Source: DASTRU01 sp035761045 (lineage in GTDB: Bacteria; Pseudomonadota; Gammaproteobacteria; Burkholderiales; Burkholderiaceae_E). From it: a stretch of DNA of 7,313 bases. The notes below the pieces were generated by a model. The model was given only the letters and a program-made list of their open reading frames with translations, did no database searches and had not been told where the DNA came from. The translations under genes were made by a program, and so were the position numbers. This document shows, one piece after another, positions 1-6,824 of this stretch; the stretch's first letter is position 1, and the number at the start of each line of letters is the position of its first letter. The DNA lies in contig DASTRU010000293.1 in assembly GCA_035761045.1 (NCBI GenBank), positions 1 through 7,313 on the forward strand, read 5' to 3'.

Positions 1-1284
1 CTTTACGATCGGCATGCCGTCGCGGCGCTTGCCGGTCAGCACCGATTTCTCTCCACGACCCGGTGCGCGGATGGCGTCGGAAATTACGGAGTCGATTGTG
101 TTGTTCGACACCATCACGCCTTCCACCGTAAGCGCGTCCACGAGCTTAGGAATCTCCGTCTCGTCGGATAACAAACGCGAATAAATTTCAACGGCTGCAT
201 GTTTGGTTTTCACAGGCGCGCGAACCGTGTATTTAGGATCGGTCGTTTGCACGTTGCGTATGGTGTTGTTTTCGATCTTGACGTTGCGTACGCCGAACGT
301 GAGGTAGCTCGGTTCACGCGCGATGTAGATGGCCGCGCCATGCGTGGTGTCGGAAATCGTGTTCTCGCGAATCGTTACGTTCTCGCCACCAACCACCGAA
401 ATACCTCGCCCCCAGTACTGCCCTGCCACGTCGTTGTGCGCGACGACGATGTTGCGCACCAAATGCGTTTCGCGTTTGCGATCTAACTGGGCGGCTTCAT
501 CGGAGATGGAGGCATCGGTCCACGGGCCGTCGCCTAAGTACGAGACGATGGCAATCATGTCGTCGCCGTTTTCTCGCACTAAGTTGTTGAGCACGCGCCC
601 GTCGCGCGAACCGCCAGTCACGTGAATAGCGTCGGAGAGCGAACGCGTGACTAAGTTTTCCGCCACGAGAAAATTTTGCGCGCGGTAGACGAATATTCCA
701 GCGGACGAAGCGCTATTGGCCGTGGACGTGCGCGGATCACCGGAACTAACGATGCGATTGCCGCGCACGATGTTGTTACGTAATGGTTCAAAGCGATCGA
801 CTCGGTCGAATACCGCAATGCGCGATTGCCAAGGCGCGGCAAGTCGCTTATCCGTCTCGGCGGTCAACGTGAAGTTGTAGATCGATGTGTTGTCCGCGGC
901 TAGCAAGATCGCTTGGTCTTCGGTGTTGGTGGCGTGCAAGGTCGCGCCCTCGCCCCACAACACCACGCCTGGCTTGCGTAACCACAAGGCCTTTGAGTGC
1001 AGGTATCGGCCCGGCGGAAAAACCAACCATTGCCCAGGGCGAACGCTGTCGAACGCTTTTTGAATCGCCTCGGTGTCGTCTCGATCGTCATTGGGCGTCG
1101 CGCCGAATTCGGTGACGCTACGCGCGTCGGCGGGCGGCTTTGGAGCGGGTGGCAACGCGGTGCAATCGGCGGCCATCGCACGACACATTGTTGCGATGGT
1201 CAGCATCGTCACGACTAATCCGCGTCGAAAAGTCAGGTACGAAATAAGCATATGCATGATTGAAAACACAGGGGCACTGTTCAT
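1..1284 (-). CDS. Secreted right-handed parallel beta-helix protein, pectate lyase/GH28-like (3' end outside window)
   Basis: An open frame of 428 codons runs without a stop from ATG at 1284 to the left edge, so the C-terminus is missing. The N-terminus is signal-peptide-like: Arg-Arg at 20-21, hydrophobic GLVVTMLTIATM (22-33), and likely cleavage after Met-Ala near residue 38. Residues 56-95 (VTEFGATPNDDRDDTEAIQKAF, PGQWLVFPPGRY in pieces) are the typical start of the pectate-lyase-3 type beta-helix fold. Many V-x-x-N-x-I/V-type rungs follow (170-180, 205-212, 230-237, 276-284, 303-310, 334-343, 390-398). Residues SDAIHV (217-222), GDDMIAI (240-246) and GRGISVV (292-298) recall GH28 polygalacturonase motifs NTD, GDD and GHG, with His replaced by Arg. 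Likely role: extracellular or periplasmic glycan lyase, hydrolase or epimerase, perhaps acting on the polymer made by the divergent operon; the substrate is unknown. The start is uncertain: no clear ribosome site precedes 1284, and ATGs at 1257, 1251 and 1206 are in frame. A start at 1251 gives the most compact signal peptide. Confidence 0.85.
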   Translation of the reverse strand, partial: MNSAPVFSIMHMLISYLTFRRGLVVTMLTIATMCRAMAADCTALPPAPKPPADARSVTEFGATPNDDRDDTEAIQKAFDSVRPGQWLVFPPGRYLHSKALWLRKPGVVLWGEGATLHATNTEDQAILLAADNTSIYNFTLTAETDKRLAAPWQSRIAVFDRVDRFEPLRNNIVRGNRIVSSGDPRTSTANSASSAGIFVYRAQNFLVAENLVTRSLSDAIHVTGGSRDGRVLNNLVRENGDDMIAIVSYLGDGPWTDASISDEAAQLDRKRETHLVRNIVVAHNDVAGQYWGRGISVVGGENVTIRENTISDTTHGAAIYIAREPSYLTFGVRNVKIENNTIRNVQTTDPKYTVRAPVKTKHAAVEIYSRLLSDETEIPKLVDALTVEGVMVSNNTIDSVISDAIRAPGRGEKSVLTGKRRDGMPIVK

Positions 1285-1330
1285 CGGAAGAAACAATTCG
1301 GCACTTACAAAAAATCCGATTACAACGAAC

Positions 1331-1345
1331 GCAAGAAGAAAGCCC
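1331..1345 (-). promoter_or_regulatory. Putative sigma-54 promoter for the beta-helix gene
   Basis: Read on the minus strand the site is GGGCTT-TCTTC-TTGC. It has GG and GC separated by exactly ten bases, with TTGC at the -12 side, against the consensus TGGCAC-N5-TTGC. Predicted transcription start is near 1319, about 35 bases before ATG 1284. The -24 half matches only GGC, so this is the weakest of the three such sites in the window. Confidence 0.35.
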
Positions 1346-1390
1346 AAAAAAATCTAGCCTCACAAAAACAAACATTACTTAGTCGAAACC

Positions 1391-1405
1391 GGGCAAGGAT
1401 TTTGC
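1391..1405 (+). promoter_or_regulatory. Putative sigma-54 promoter for the glycan biosynthesis operon
   Basis: The site GGGCAA-GGATT-TTGC, followed by T, matches the RpoN consensus TGGCAC-N5-TTGCW at all but two bases and keeps the required GG-N10-GC spacing. Predicted transcription start is near 1417, leaving a leader of about 26 bases that contains the strong ribosome site at 1429-1435. No convincing sigma-70 -35/-10 pair was seen in the same interval. Binding sites for the required activator were not identified. The surrounding intergenic region (1285-1442) contains three A-tracts (around 1309, 1346 and 1364). Confidence 0.45.
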
Positions 1406-1428
1406 TGCTACGCGGCGGCCTCAAAATC

Positions 1429-1435
1429 AAGGGAG
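1429..1435 (+). promoter_or_regulatory. Ribosome binding site deciding the start of the phosphoglycosyl transferase
   Basis: AAGGGAG lies seven bases before ATG 1443. A second in-frame ATG at 1449 would be 13 bases away, so 1443 is preferred. Confidence 0.75.
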
Positions 1436-1442
1436 TCACGCT

Positions 1443-2147
1443 ATGGCCATGAACAGTAATGCGCTCGTTCGCTCGACCGTAACGTCGCTACCGCATCATT
1501 CCAAGAATCGCGCACGCGACTTTCGCTTTCACCCGTTTTCCAACCATCTTGAAAACGCGATTGACCGTTTATGCGGACTCGCATTACTTATCGCGCTTTC
1601 GCCGCTCATGGCGTACGTGGCGTGGCGTATCTGGCGCGAGGACGGTGCACCGGTGCTCTTCGCGCATTGGCGCGTGGGAAAACAAGGTCGCTTGTTCCGT
1701 TGCTATAAGTTCCGGTCGATGTTGCGCAACTCCGAAGAGGTGCTAGCACGTCTTCTCACGGAGGATCCGCAAGCGCGCGCCGAATGGGAGCGCGATCAAA
1801 AACTTCGCAACGATCCTCGCATCACGCGTATCGGTCATTTCTTGCGCAAGACAAGCCTCGATGAACTGCCACAACTTCTTAACGTGGTGAAAGGCGAGAT
1901 GAGCCTAGTCGGACCGCGTCCCATCACCTTGCAAGAGCTCAAGCGCTATGGCCCCGCCAAACCGCATTACCTCGCGGTCAAGCCCGGGATGACGGGGCTT
2001 TGGCAAGTCAGCGGTCGCAACAACACCACCTATGACCGTCGCGTGGAACTCGATCGTCATTACGTCGAATCGCGCTGCGCCTTACTTAATGCGTGGATTC
2101 TTTTTAAAACCGTGCTCGTCGTGGTCACGCGCGACGGCGCGTGCTAA
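1443..2147 (+). CDS. Undecaprenyl-phosphate sugar phosphotransferase, small monotopic type (ExoY/WbaP catalytic-domain family)
   Basis: This 234-residue protein belongs to the bacterial sugar transferase family. It transfers a sugar-1-phosphate from a UDP-sugar to undecaprenyl phosphate at the inner face of the plasma membrane, starting assembly of an exopolysaccharide or similar glycan. Visible features in order: a basic N-terminal tail (1-35); a single hydrophobic segment at 43-61 with a central Ser-Pro (53-54) typical of the re-entrant membrane helix; KFRSM at 89-93; the catalytic Asp-Glu pair D140-E141 in TSLDELPQLLNV; the SLVGPRP loop (154-160); and MTGLWQVSGR (183-192) followed by YDRRVELDRHYV. 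The length matches small enzymes such as ExoY; the N-terminal four-helix and CoA-binding-like part of WbaP/GumD-type proteins is absent. It is the first gene of a three-gene operon, 17 bases before the next likely start. Which sugar is used cannot be told from the sequence. Confidence 0.95.
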   Translation: MAMNSNALVRSTVTSLPHHSKNRARDFRFHPFSNHLENAIDRLCGLALLIALSPLMAYVAWRIWREDGAPVLFAHWRVGKQGRLFRCYKFRSMLRNSEEVLARLLTEDPQARAEWERDQKLRNDPRITRIGHFLRKTSLDELPQLLNVVKGEMSLVGPRPITLQELKRYGPAKPHYLAVKPGMTGLWQVSGRNNTTYDRRVELDRHYVESRCALLNAWILFKTVLVVVTRDGAC

Positions 2148-2164
2148 CGAATATCGTCGGTTGT

Positions 2165-3283
2165 ATGCATAGGACTGTGTTCAACGGCCGATTCCTCGGC
2201 CAACCACAAACCGGCGTGCAGCGCTACGCGAAGGAAACCCTGCTCGCGTTGGACCGTTTGCTGGACGAGTCGCCGGCGTTGCGCGCCGACATCGACCCCG
2301 TGCTCGCGGTTCCCGCCAATACCCCCGTGCCCGCCTTGAAGGCGATTCGCGTCAAGGTATTGCCGTGGCTGCAAGGGCATGCGTGGGAGCAAATCACGCT
2401 TGCGGCGTATGCGCGCACCTCGTTACTCGTCAACTTCAATTACTCGGGGCCACTATTCAAGCGCAAGCAAATCGTCACCTTGCACGACGCCACCGTAGTC
2501 GTTTCGCCCGAGAGTTTTTCGACCGCGTACAAGGCGGTGCATCACCTCATGGTGCGCATTCTTGGTCGGCGCGCCGCGACGATGATGACGGTGTCCGAAT
2601 TTTCGCGCGACGAAATCACTAAGCACTTTCGTCTGAACCGACCCATCGTCGTGGGACGCGAAGGCTGGGAACATGCGGTCGCGGTGGGCGATGCCGCCAC
2701 CACGCTCGCGAAATACGGGCTTGAGTCGGGTCGTTATGTACTGGCCGTTGGCAGCATCAAGCCGAATAAAAACTTTCGCATCATCGACGATGCATTGGCG
2801 CGGTTACCAACGTTTCCTTGGACCGTTGCGATCGCCGGCGCGAAAAACTTAGACATTTTTCGTGATGCCGATCGCGTTCCCGCGTATGTGAAAACGTTGG
2901 GCTTCGTAAGCGATGCCGAACTCGGCCACTTGTATCGGCATGCGGCGTGGTTTGTGTTCCCGTCCTTATACGAAGGGTTCGGCTTACCCGCCATCGAAGC
3001 CATGGGCAACGGTTGCCCAGTACTTGCGGCACGCGCCGCGTCCATTCCGGAAGTATGCGGCGATGCCGCCGTGTACTTCGACCCGCACGACGCCGTTTCG
3101 TTGGCCGACGCACTCAATCGCGCCGCAACCGATGCCGCGCTGGCCACGACCCTACGCGAGCGCGTCGTCGCGCGTCTTTCGCGTTATTCGTGGCGCGCCA
3201 ACGCACGCATCGTGGCGGACCAAATAATCGCGCTGCACGGACCGCGCCGCGCGTCTCGCTTAGTACCGAGGGAAGAACCATGA
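2165..3283 (+). CDS. GT4-family glycosyltransferase (GT-B fold)
   Basis: A 372-residue retaining glycosyltransferase that probably adds a sugar from a nucleotide-sugar donor to the lipid-linked acceptor made by the preceding gene, on the cytoplasmic side of the membrane. The N-terminal domain begins with FNGRFLGQPQTGVQRYA (6-22), the usual opening of this group with its Gly-rich loop. HD at 107-108 and VSEFSRDEI (143-151) follow. The donor domain has VLAVGSIKPNKN (192-203) and the E-x7-E motif E270...E278 in EGFGLPAIE, then SIPEVCGDAAVYFDP (293-307). ATG 2165 is chosen because it starts directly at the conserved N-terminus. GTG 2141 (eight more residues, overlapping the upstream stop) is possible, and neither has a strong ribosome site, so translation may be coupled to the gene before. 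The 3' end overlaps the next gene by four bases (ATGA). The sugar specificity is unknown. Confidence 0.93.
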   Translation: MHRTVFNGRFLGQPQTGVQRYAKETLLALDRLLDESPALRADIDPVLAVPANTPVPALKAIRVKVLPWLQGHAWEQITLAAYARTSLLVNFNYSGPLFKRKQIVTLHDATVVVSPESFSTAYKAVHHLMVRILGRRAATMMTVSEFSRDEITKHFRLNRPIVVGREGWEHAVAVGDAATTLAKYGLESGRYVLAVGSIKPNKNFRIIDDALARLPTFPWTVAIAGAKNLDIFRDADRVPAYVKTLGFVSDAELGHLYRHAAWFVFPSLYEGFGLPAIEAMGNGCPVLAARAASIPEVCGDAAVYFDPHDAVSLADALNRAATDAALATTLRERVVARLSRYSWRANARIVADQIIALHGPRRASRLVPREEP

Positions 3284-4494
3284 ACGACGATGCCGTCACG
3301 CTTGCTGAGATGGATGCGCCTTCGGCCAACACGGCGCACGACGCGCCTCACATCGTGCACGCCACCGAATGCTTGGCGGGCGGAACACTTGGCTTTCTCG
3401 TGCGCGTGTTGCGCGAGCTGGACGCCTTGGGTGTCAAGCAAACGCTTATCTTTAGCCGCCGCCCCGATACGCCCAAGGATGTCGAGCAGCAGTTTCCGCC
3501 TTCGGTCAAGCTCGTTGAAATCCCGGCCGCGCGCGGACTGCACATTAAATTCATTAGTGGCTTGGTATCGGCATTGCACGACGCGGTGCGCGCGCAACCG
3601 ACGCTGGCGGTGCATCTTCATTCGTCGAAAGCCGGGTTCGTGGGTCGCCTCGCCTTAGGCGTGGTGCGCAACGGCGCGCAATTGTTGTACTCGCCGCACG
3701 GCTTGGCGTTTCTCAATCGGCGGCGCCGCCTGTCAAGCGCGGTGTATTGGGTGCTCGAACGTTTCGCGGGCTTCGTGAATTGCCAACCCGTGGGGTGTAG
3801 CCATGGCGAAGCGCAATTGCTGGAGGACGTGACCGGACGCGTGGCTTTCGTGCTTGAAAATCCAGTAGCGGAGGAGTTCTTCAAGGTCGAACGCAAACCG
3901 TCCGAGCCGCCAATCGTGCTGTCCGTTGGTCGCGCCTGCGAACAAAAAGCGCCCGAGGTGTTCGCCGAGCTTGCGGTGCACTTTCATATTCAAGAGTATC
4001 CAGCCCGGTTTATTTGGGCTGGCTCGGGCGAGTCCGATCGAGAAGCGCGCGTGAAAGCCGCTGGTGGCTGCATTACCGGATGGGTACCAGCCGAGGAAGT
4101 CTGCCGGCTCATGAGCGAGGCGACGATTTACGTACAAACCTCACGCTGGGAAGGCATGCCCTTATCGGTGATCCAAGCCATGGCCACGGGCTTGCCGTGC
4201 GTGGTGACCGACGTCGTCGGTAACCGCGATGCGATTCGCCATGGCCACACCGGCTTGGTGGCCACGACCACCGAAGAGCTTGCGAGTCACCTCGAGCTGC
4301 TGTTCAAGCATGCTGATTTGCGTGAACGCTTAGGCTCGACCGCGCGCGCGGAAGCACGCGCGCGCTTTGGTCCGGAAACCTTTAGGAAATCGTTGGCGGC
4401 GTTGTATGGTCTTGCCCAACAAACACCGCAATCCAGCGTGCCCGCCACAAACCCGTCGGAACACAACGACTTGCGGCTCGTCACGGCGGCTTAA
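3280..4494 (+). CDS. GT4-family glycosyltransferase (PglA/CapM/EpsD-like)
   Basis: A 404-residue GT-B glycosyltransferase and the last gene of the glycan operon. The N-terminal domain shows HATECLAGGTLGFLVRVLREL (27-47 region), HLHSSKAGFVGRLA (112-125) and SPHGLAF (138-144). The HSSKAG-type signature is common in enzymes adding an early sugar to undecaprenyl-diphosphate-linked acceptors. The donor domain has VLSVGRACEQKAP (213-225), WAGSGE (246-251), and EGMPLSVIQAMATG (291-304), where the second Glu of the E-x7-E motif is Gln299. The start at 3280 overlaps the previous stop (ATGA) and has a good ribosome site, GAGGGAAG at 3269-3276, so the two genes are translationally coupled. The frame stays open for 111 codons upstream, but that part is an Arg-rich shadow of the previous gene. 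The Ser/Pro/Asn-rich tail after 380 looks disordered. The downstream convergent gene ends 20 bases away and no hairpin terminator was seen. Confidence 0.94.
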   Translation: MNDDAVTLAEMDAPSANTAHDAPHIVHATECLAGGTLGFLVRVLRELDALGVKQTLIFSRRPDTPKDVEQQFPPSVKLVEIPAARGLHIKFISGLVSALHDAVRAQPTLAVHLHSSKAGFVGRLALGVVRNGAQLLYSPHGLAFLNRRRRLSSAVYWVLERFAGFVNCQPVGCSHGEAQLLEDVTGRVAFVLENPVAEEFFKVERKPSEPPIVLSVGRACEQKAPEVFAELAVHFHIQEYPARFIWAGSGESDREARVKAAGGCITGWVPAEEVCRLMSEATIYVQTSRWEGMPLSVIQAMATGLPCVVTDVVGNRDAIRHGHTGLVATTTEELASHLELLFKHADLRERLGSTARAEARARFGPETFRKSLAALYGLAQQTPQSSVPATNPSEHNDLRLVTAA

Positions 4495-4514
4495 GGTCAA
4501 CGCTCCTTCGTTGT

Positions 4515-5399
4515 TTAGCCAATACCCCACGCGGCCCAAATCGGCTCCACCGCGTCGGGCAATGGCGGTAGCGCGCCCACGTCCACCCGCGATTCATTAG
4601 GGCTATGAAAATCGCTGCCACGCGAGGCGCGCAATCCATAATCGCGCGCCAACTTCGCGTAGCGACGGGTTTCGTCTTGCGTATGGGCCGAGGTGGTGAC
4701 TTCAACGCCCACGCCTCCAGCGGCCACGAATTCCTCGAAAAACGTATGCAGCTCGAAGTCGCTGAATCGGTACCGTGCCGGATGCGCGACAACGGCCTCG
4801 CCGCCCGCCGCGCGAATCCACTGCACGGCTTCGCTTAAACGCGCCCAACGGTGCGGCACGTAACCGGGCTTGCCTTCAACGAGATAACGACCGAACACCT
4901 CGCGCATGTCGTCGCACACACCGAGCTCCACCAAGTAACGCGCGAAATGGCTGCGTGAAATCAAGTCGGGATTCGCTACGTAGCGCATCGCGCCTTCGTA
5001 GGCATCTTCAATGCCGACCAATGCCAGCGCGTCGGAAATCGCTTTCGCGCGCTCGGTGCGTCCATGGCGAGTGCGCGCCAACCCTTCGTTGAGCACCAGC
5101 TGCGTACGATCAATGCCCAGACCGACGACGTGAATGGTTTTACCCGCCCACGTCACCGACACTTCCACGCCCGCGATAAAGCCAATGCCCAACTCGCGTG
5201 CGCGAGCATGTGCGCGATCGAGTCCACCGACCTCATCGTGATCGGTCAACGCAATCCACGCCACACCATTGCGCGCGGCGCGCTCCACTACCTCTTCGGG
5301 CGCGAGCACGCCGTCGGACACGTTGGAATGACAATGAAGATCGACATTGACCGCGTACGGGTCAAAGTTAGCGAGGGAGGTGTTGGCGCGGGCATGCAT
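4515..5399 (-). CDS. rnm: PHP-domain phosphoesterase, RNase AM / YciV (TrpH) family
   Basis: A 294-residue cytoplasmic metal-dependent phosphoesterase. Characterised relatives hydrolyse 3',5'-nucleoside bisphosphates such as pAp and short oligonucleotides; the E. coli enzyme RNase AM (293 residues) trims 5' ends of rRNAs. The metal-binding set is complete: H22 and H24 in DLHCHSNVSDG, D29, D53-H54-D55 in TDHDEVGG, E79 in GVEVS, H90 in HVVGLG, H206 in VVAHPARY, and D263 and H265 in GSDFH. The family insert with SRSHFARYLV (148-157) is also present. Only one Met precedes the first motif, giving the start at 5399, six bases after the stop of the alpha/beta hydrolase. No Shine-Dalgarno is visible, so translation is probably coupled. 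In many betaproteobacteria this gene is followed by a Sua5/YciO-type gene, but here a convergent glycosyltransferase gene abuts instead. The symbol follows the E. coli orthologue; orthology is inferred from motifs and length. Confidence 0.93.
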   Translation of the reverse strand: MHARANTSLANFDPYAVNVDLHCHSNVSDGVLAPEEVVERAARNGVAWIALTDHDEVGGLDRAHARARELGIGFIAGVEVSVTWAGKTIHVVGLGIDRTQLVLNEGLARTRHGRTERAKAISDALALVGIEDAYEGAMRYVANPDLISRSHFARYLVELGVCDDMREVFGRYLVEGKPGYVPHRWARLSEAVQWIRAAGGEAVVAHPARYRFSDFELHTFFEEFVAAGGVGVEVTTSAHTQDETRRYAKLARDYGLRASRGSDFHSPNESRVDVGALPPLPDAVEPIWAAWGIG

Positions 5400-5405
5400 A
5401 AGGAC

Positions 5406-6374
5406 TCAGACGCGTGTCGCACTCGCGGGTTCAGTCCTTGCGTGCGATTCGATGAAATCCTCGATCGCTTGCGCGACGCGTTCGGGTTGATCGTGATGAA
5501 GCATATGCCCCGCATCCTCGATCGTTAACGATTGCAAGTGCCTGAACGCGCTTAGGCGATCGCGATACTCGGTTCGCAATTCATGCTCGCGCTTCGCGTC
5601 TCCACGCGCCCACATCGAATACAAGGTCGTTTGCGCGGCTTCCACCCAAAGCACCGGCGCGGTGATGCGTTGCCAACACGCCAATATTTCATCGACCCGA
5701 TACAGCACCGGGTTTGGCAATTTATGCGCGGGATCACCAAGGATTTCCCATTGCCCGTCGGTGTTACATCGCGCCCAATGACGAGCAAGATATTGCGCGC
5801 GCTCGGTCGACAAGCGTGGGTTGTTTCGTTTTAAACGATCGGCCACCGCGTCGAGATCGCCATAGGTGCGCATGGTTTCGGGCGAGCGCAATGCATCGAG
5901 CCATCGCGCGTAACGACTAGGCGCTTGCTCGGCACGCGCCGCGGGCAAGCCCATGCCGTCGAGCGATGTCAAGGTCGTGACGCGTTGCGGTCGAATGCCG
6001 GCGTAGATGCACGCCACGTTGCCGCCCATGCTGTGCCCCACCAGATGCACTGGATCGTCGGGCAAGAAAGTGTCGAGTATCGATTCGAGATCCGCGAAGT
6101 AATCGGGAAACCAATAACTCGCCGTGCCCGGGCCGGTCGTGGTTCTGCCGCTCAAACCGAATCCGCGCCAATCGGGCGCGAAAACGCGCCATGGTTTTTT
6201 AAGCGCATCGACCACGAATTGAAACGAGGCGGACACATCCATCCACCCATGCAGTAGCACGAGCGCTGGCGCACGATCGTCCGCGCCATGCGTACGCCAA
6301 GCGCGTACATGCAACGTGAGACCGCGTACCTCGATGAAATGGGAATGCGAAGGCGTACGAGCGATGGCTGACAT
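5406..6374 (-). CDS. Alpha/beta hydrolase
   Basis: A 322-residue serine hydrolase of the alpha/beta fold, without signal peptide, so presumably cytoplasmic. Visible elements: LVLLHGWMD (38-46) with the oxyanion-hole HGW; APDWRGFGLSG (66-76); the nucleophile elbow GHSMGG with Ser115; SLDGMG; the cap region (about 150-230); and the C-terminal catalytic His290 in DAGHMLHHDQPE. The acid after strand 6 (PVLWVEA) appears to be Glu rather than the usual Asp, which is a tentative assignment. The substrate cannot be deduced; an esterase or C-C hydrolase is likely. The gene ends six bases before the PHP phosphatase start, an arrangement also met in other Burkholderiales. It starts 53 bases after the stop of the repeat lipoprotein; this gap has no obvious terminator or promoter and only a weak AGGG ribosome site. 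Confidence 0.92.
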   Translation of the reverse strand: MSAIARTPSHSHFIEVRGLTLHVRAWRTHGADDRAPALVLLHGWMDVSASFQFVVDALKKPWRVFAPDWRGFGLSGRTTTGPGTASYWFPDYFADLESILDTFLPDDPVHLVGHSMGGNVACIYAGIRPQRVTTLTSLDGMGLPAARAEQAPSRYARWLDALRSPETMRTYGDLDAVADRLKRNNPRLSTERAQYLARHWARCNTDGQWEILGDPAHKLPNPVLYRVDEILACWQRITAPVLWVEAAQTTLYSMWARGDAKREHELRTEYRDRLSAFRHLQSLTIEDAGHMLHHDQPERVAQAIEDFIESHARTEPASATRV

Positions 6375-6427
6375 GGCCCTATGGTAGCGATACGCCTCCG
6401 CGATGAAGGTGCGAGACCGCGCGAGCG

Positions 6428-6784
6428 CTATTCCTTCTTGGCGGCGTCTTGCATTTTCTCGCCGGTGCGTTCCACCGCCTTGCCGGTTTTATCGGTGGCG
6501 TTACGCAGTGCCTCGCTCGTTTTCTCCGCCGCGTTATCCACTGCATTGCCTGTTTTTTGGGCAGCGTTTTCAGTCGCGTTACCGGCTTTTTGGGCGGTGT
6601 TTTCGGTGGCGCGGTCAAGCGCCTGTCCGGCTTGCTTCACGGCTTCGCCCGCTTTCTCGGCGGCTTGATCCACTTGCTTGCCGGCGCGCTCCGCCGGTCC
6701 TTCCCCTTCTTTCTTACCGCAACCACTTAATGCGAACGCACAGACGGCAACAAGCGCGGCGATGGCTTTTAACGATACGGACAT
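6428..6784 (-). CDS. Repeat-rich lipoprotein with 11-residue LEA-like repeats
   Basis: A 118-residue hypothetical lipoprotein. The signal peptide (1-21) ends in a lipobox LSGC with Cys22; Gly at +2 lacks the Asp inner-membrane retention signal, so the outer membrane is the likely site. From residue 30 to 117 the mature protein is eight consecutive 11-residue units in strict register, consensus A-A-E/Q-K-T/A-G-N/E-A-V-x-N, with Lys or Arg at position 4 in seven of eight. It is rich in Ala, Lys, Glu, Asn and Thr and has no aromatic residue after the signal. It should form a long amphipathic helix like LEA group 3 or apolipoprotein-type proteins. A role in membrane or desiccation protection, or as an envelope spacer, is inference. 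The ribosome site GGGAG (6792-6796) is seven bases before the ATG. A sigma-54-like promoter lies at 6825-6839. The neighbour upstream has the same kind of repeat. Confidence 0.85.
   Translation of the reverse strand: MSVSLKAIAALVAVCAFALSGCGKKEGEGPAERAGKQVDQAAEKAGEAVKQAGQALDRATENTAQKAGNATENAAQKTGNAVDNAAEKTSEALRNATDKTGKAVERTGEKMQDAAKKE
6434..6697 (-). repeat. Eight tandem 33-base units coding 11-residue hendecads
   Basis: Residues 30, 41, 52, 63, 74, 85, 96 and 107 of the lipoprotein start successive 11-residue units, which occupies exactly 264 bases. Codons differ between units at many third positions, so the repeat is old and kept at protein level rather than a recent DNA expansion. Best-matching neighbours are units 4 and 5 (TAQKAGNATEN and AAQKTGNAVDN). 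Confidence 0.85.
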
Positions 6785-6824
6785 GTTTTAACTCCCAACG
6801 AGTAAAGAACTGTCCGCCGTTTCC

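Noticed and set aside
199..1218. Several plus-strand frames of 60 to 98 codons over the left part
   Set aside because: They are antisense shadows of the beta-helix gene, which runs open through the whole stretch; compositions are Arg/Ala-rich and no motifs are visible.
2947..3279. A 111-codon N-terminal extension of the second glycosyltransferase frame
   Set aside because: It overlaps the conserved donor domain of the previous gene in another frame, is very Arg-rich with no domain, and the ATGA overlap with a good ribosome site supports the start at 3280.
4340..4366. Alternating CG runs (a 12-base palindrome at 4340-4351 and a second run at 4356-4365), potentially Z-DNA forming
   Set aside because: They encode a run of Ala, Arg and Glu in the glycosyltransferase and fit the local codon bias; no sign of a separate function.
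4515..5528. Plus-strand frames of 77 to 154 codons opposite the PHP and hydrolase genes
   Set aside because: The minus-strand genes have complete metal-binding and catalytic motifs; the opposite frames are compositional shadows.
6375..6427. Possible terminator between the lipoprotein and hydrolase genes
   Set aside because: Only short imperfect inverted repeats (TAGCG and CGCTA) and no T-run are present.
6434..6697. CRISPR-like array
   Set aside because: The 33-base periodicity has no alternation of identical repeats and unique spacers; it is a continuous protein-coding hendecad repeat.
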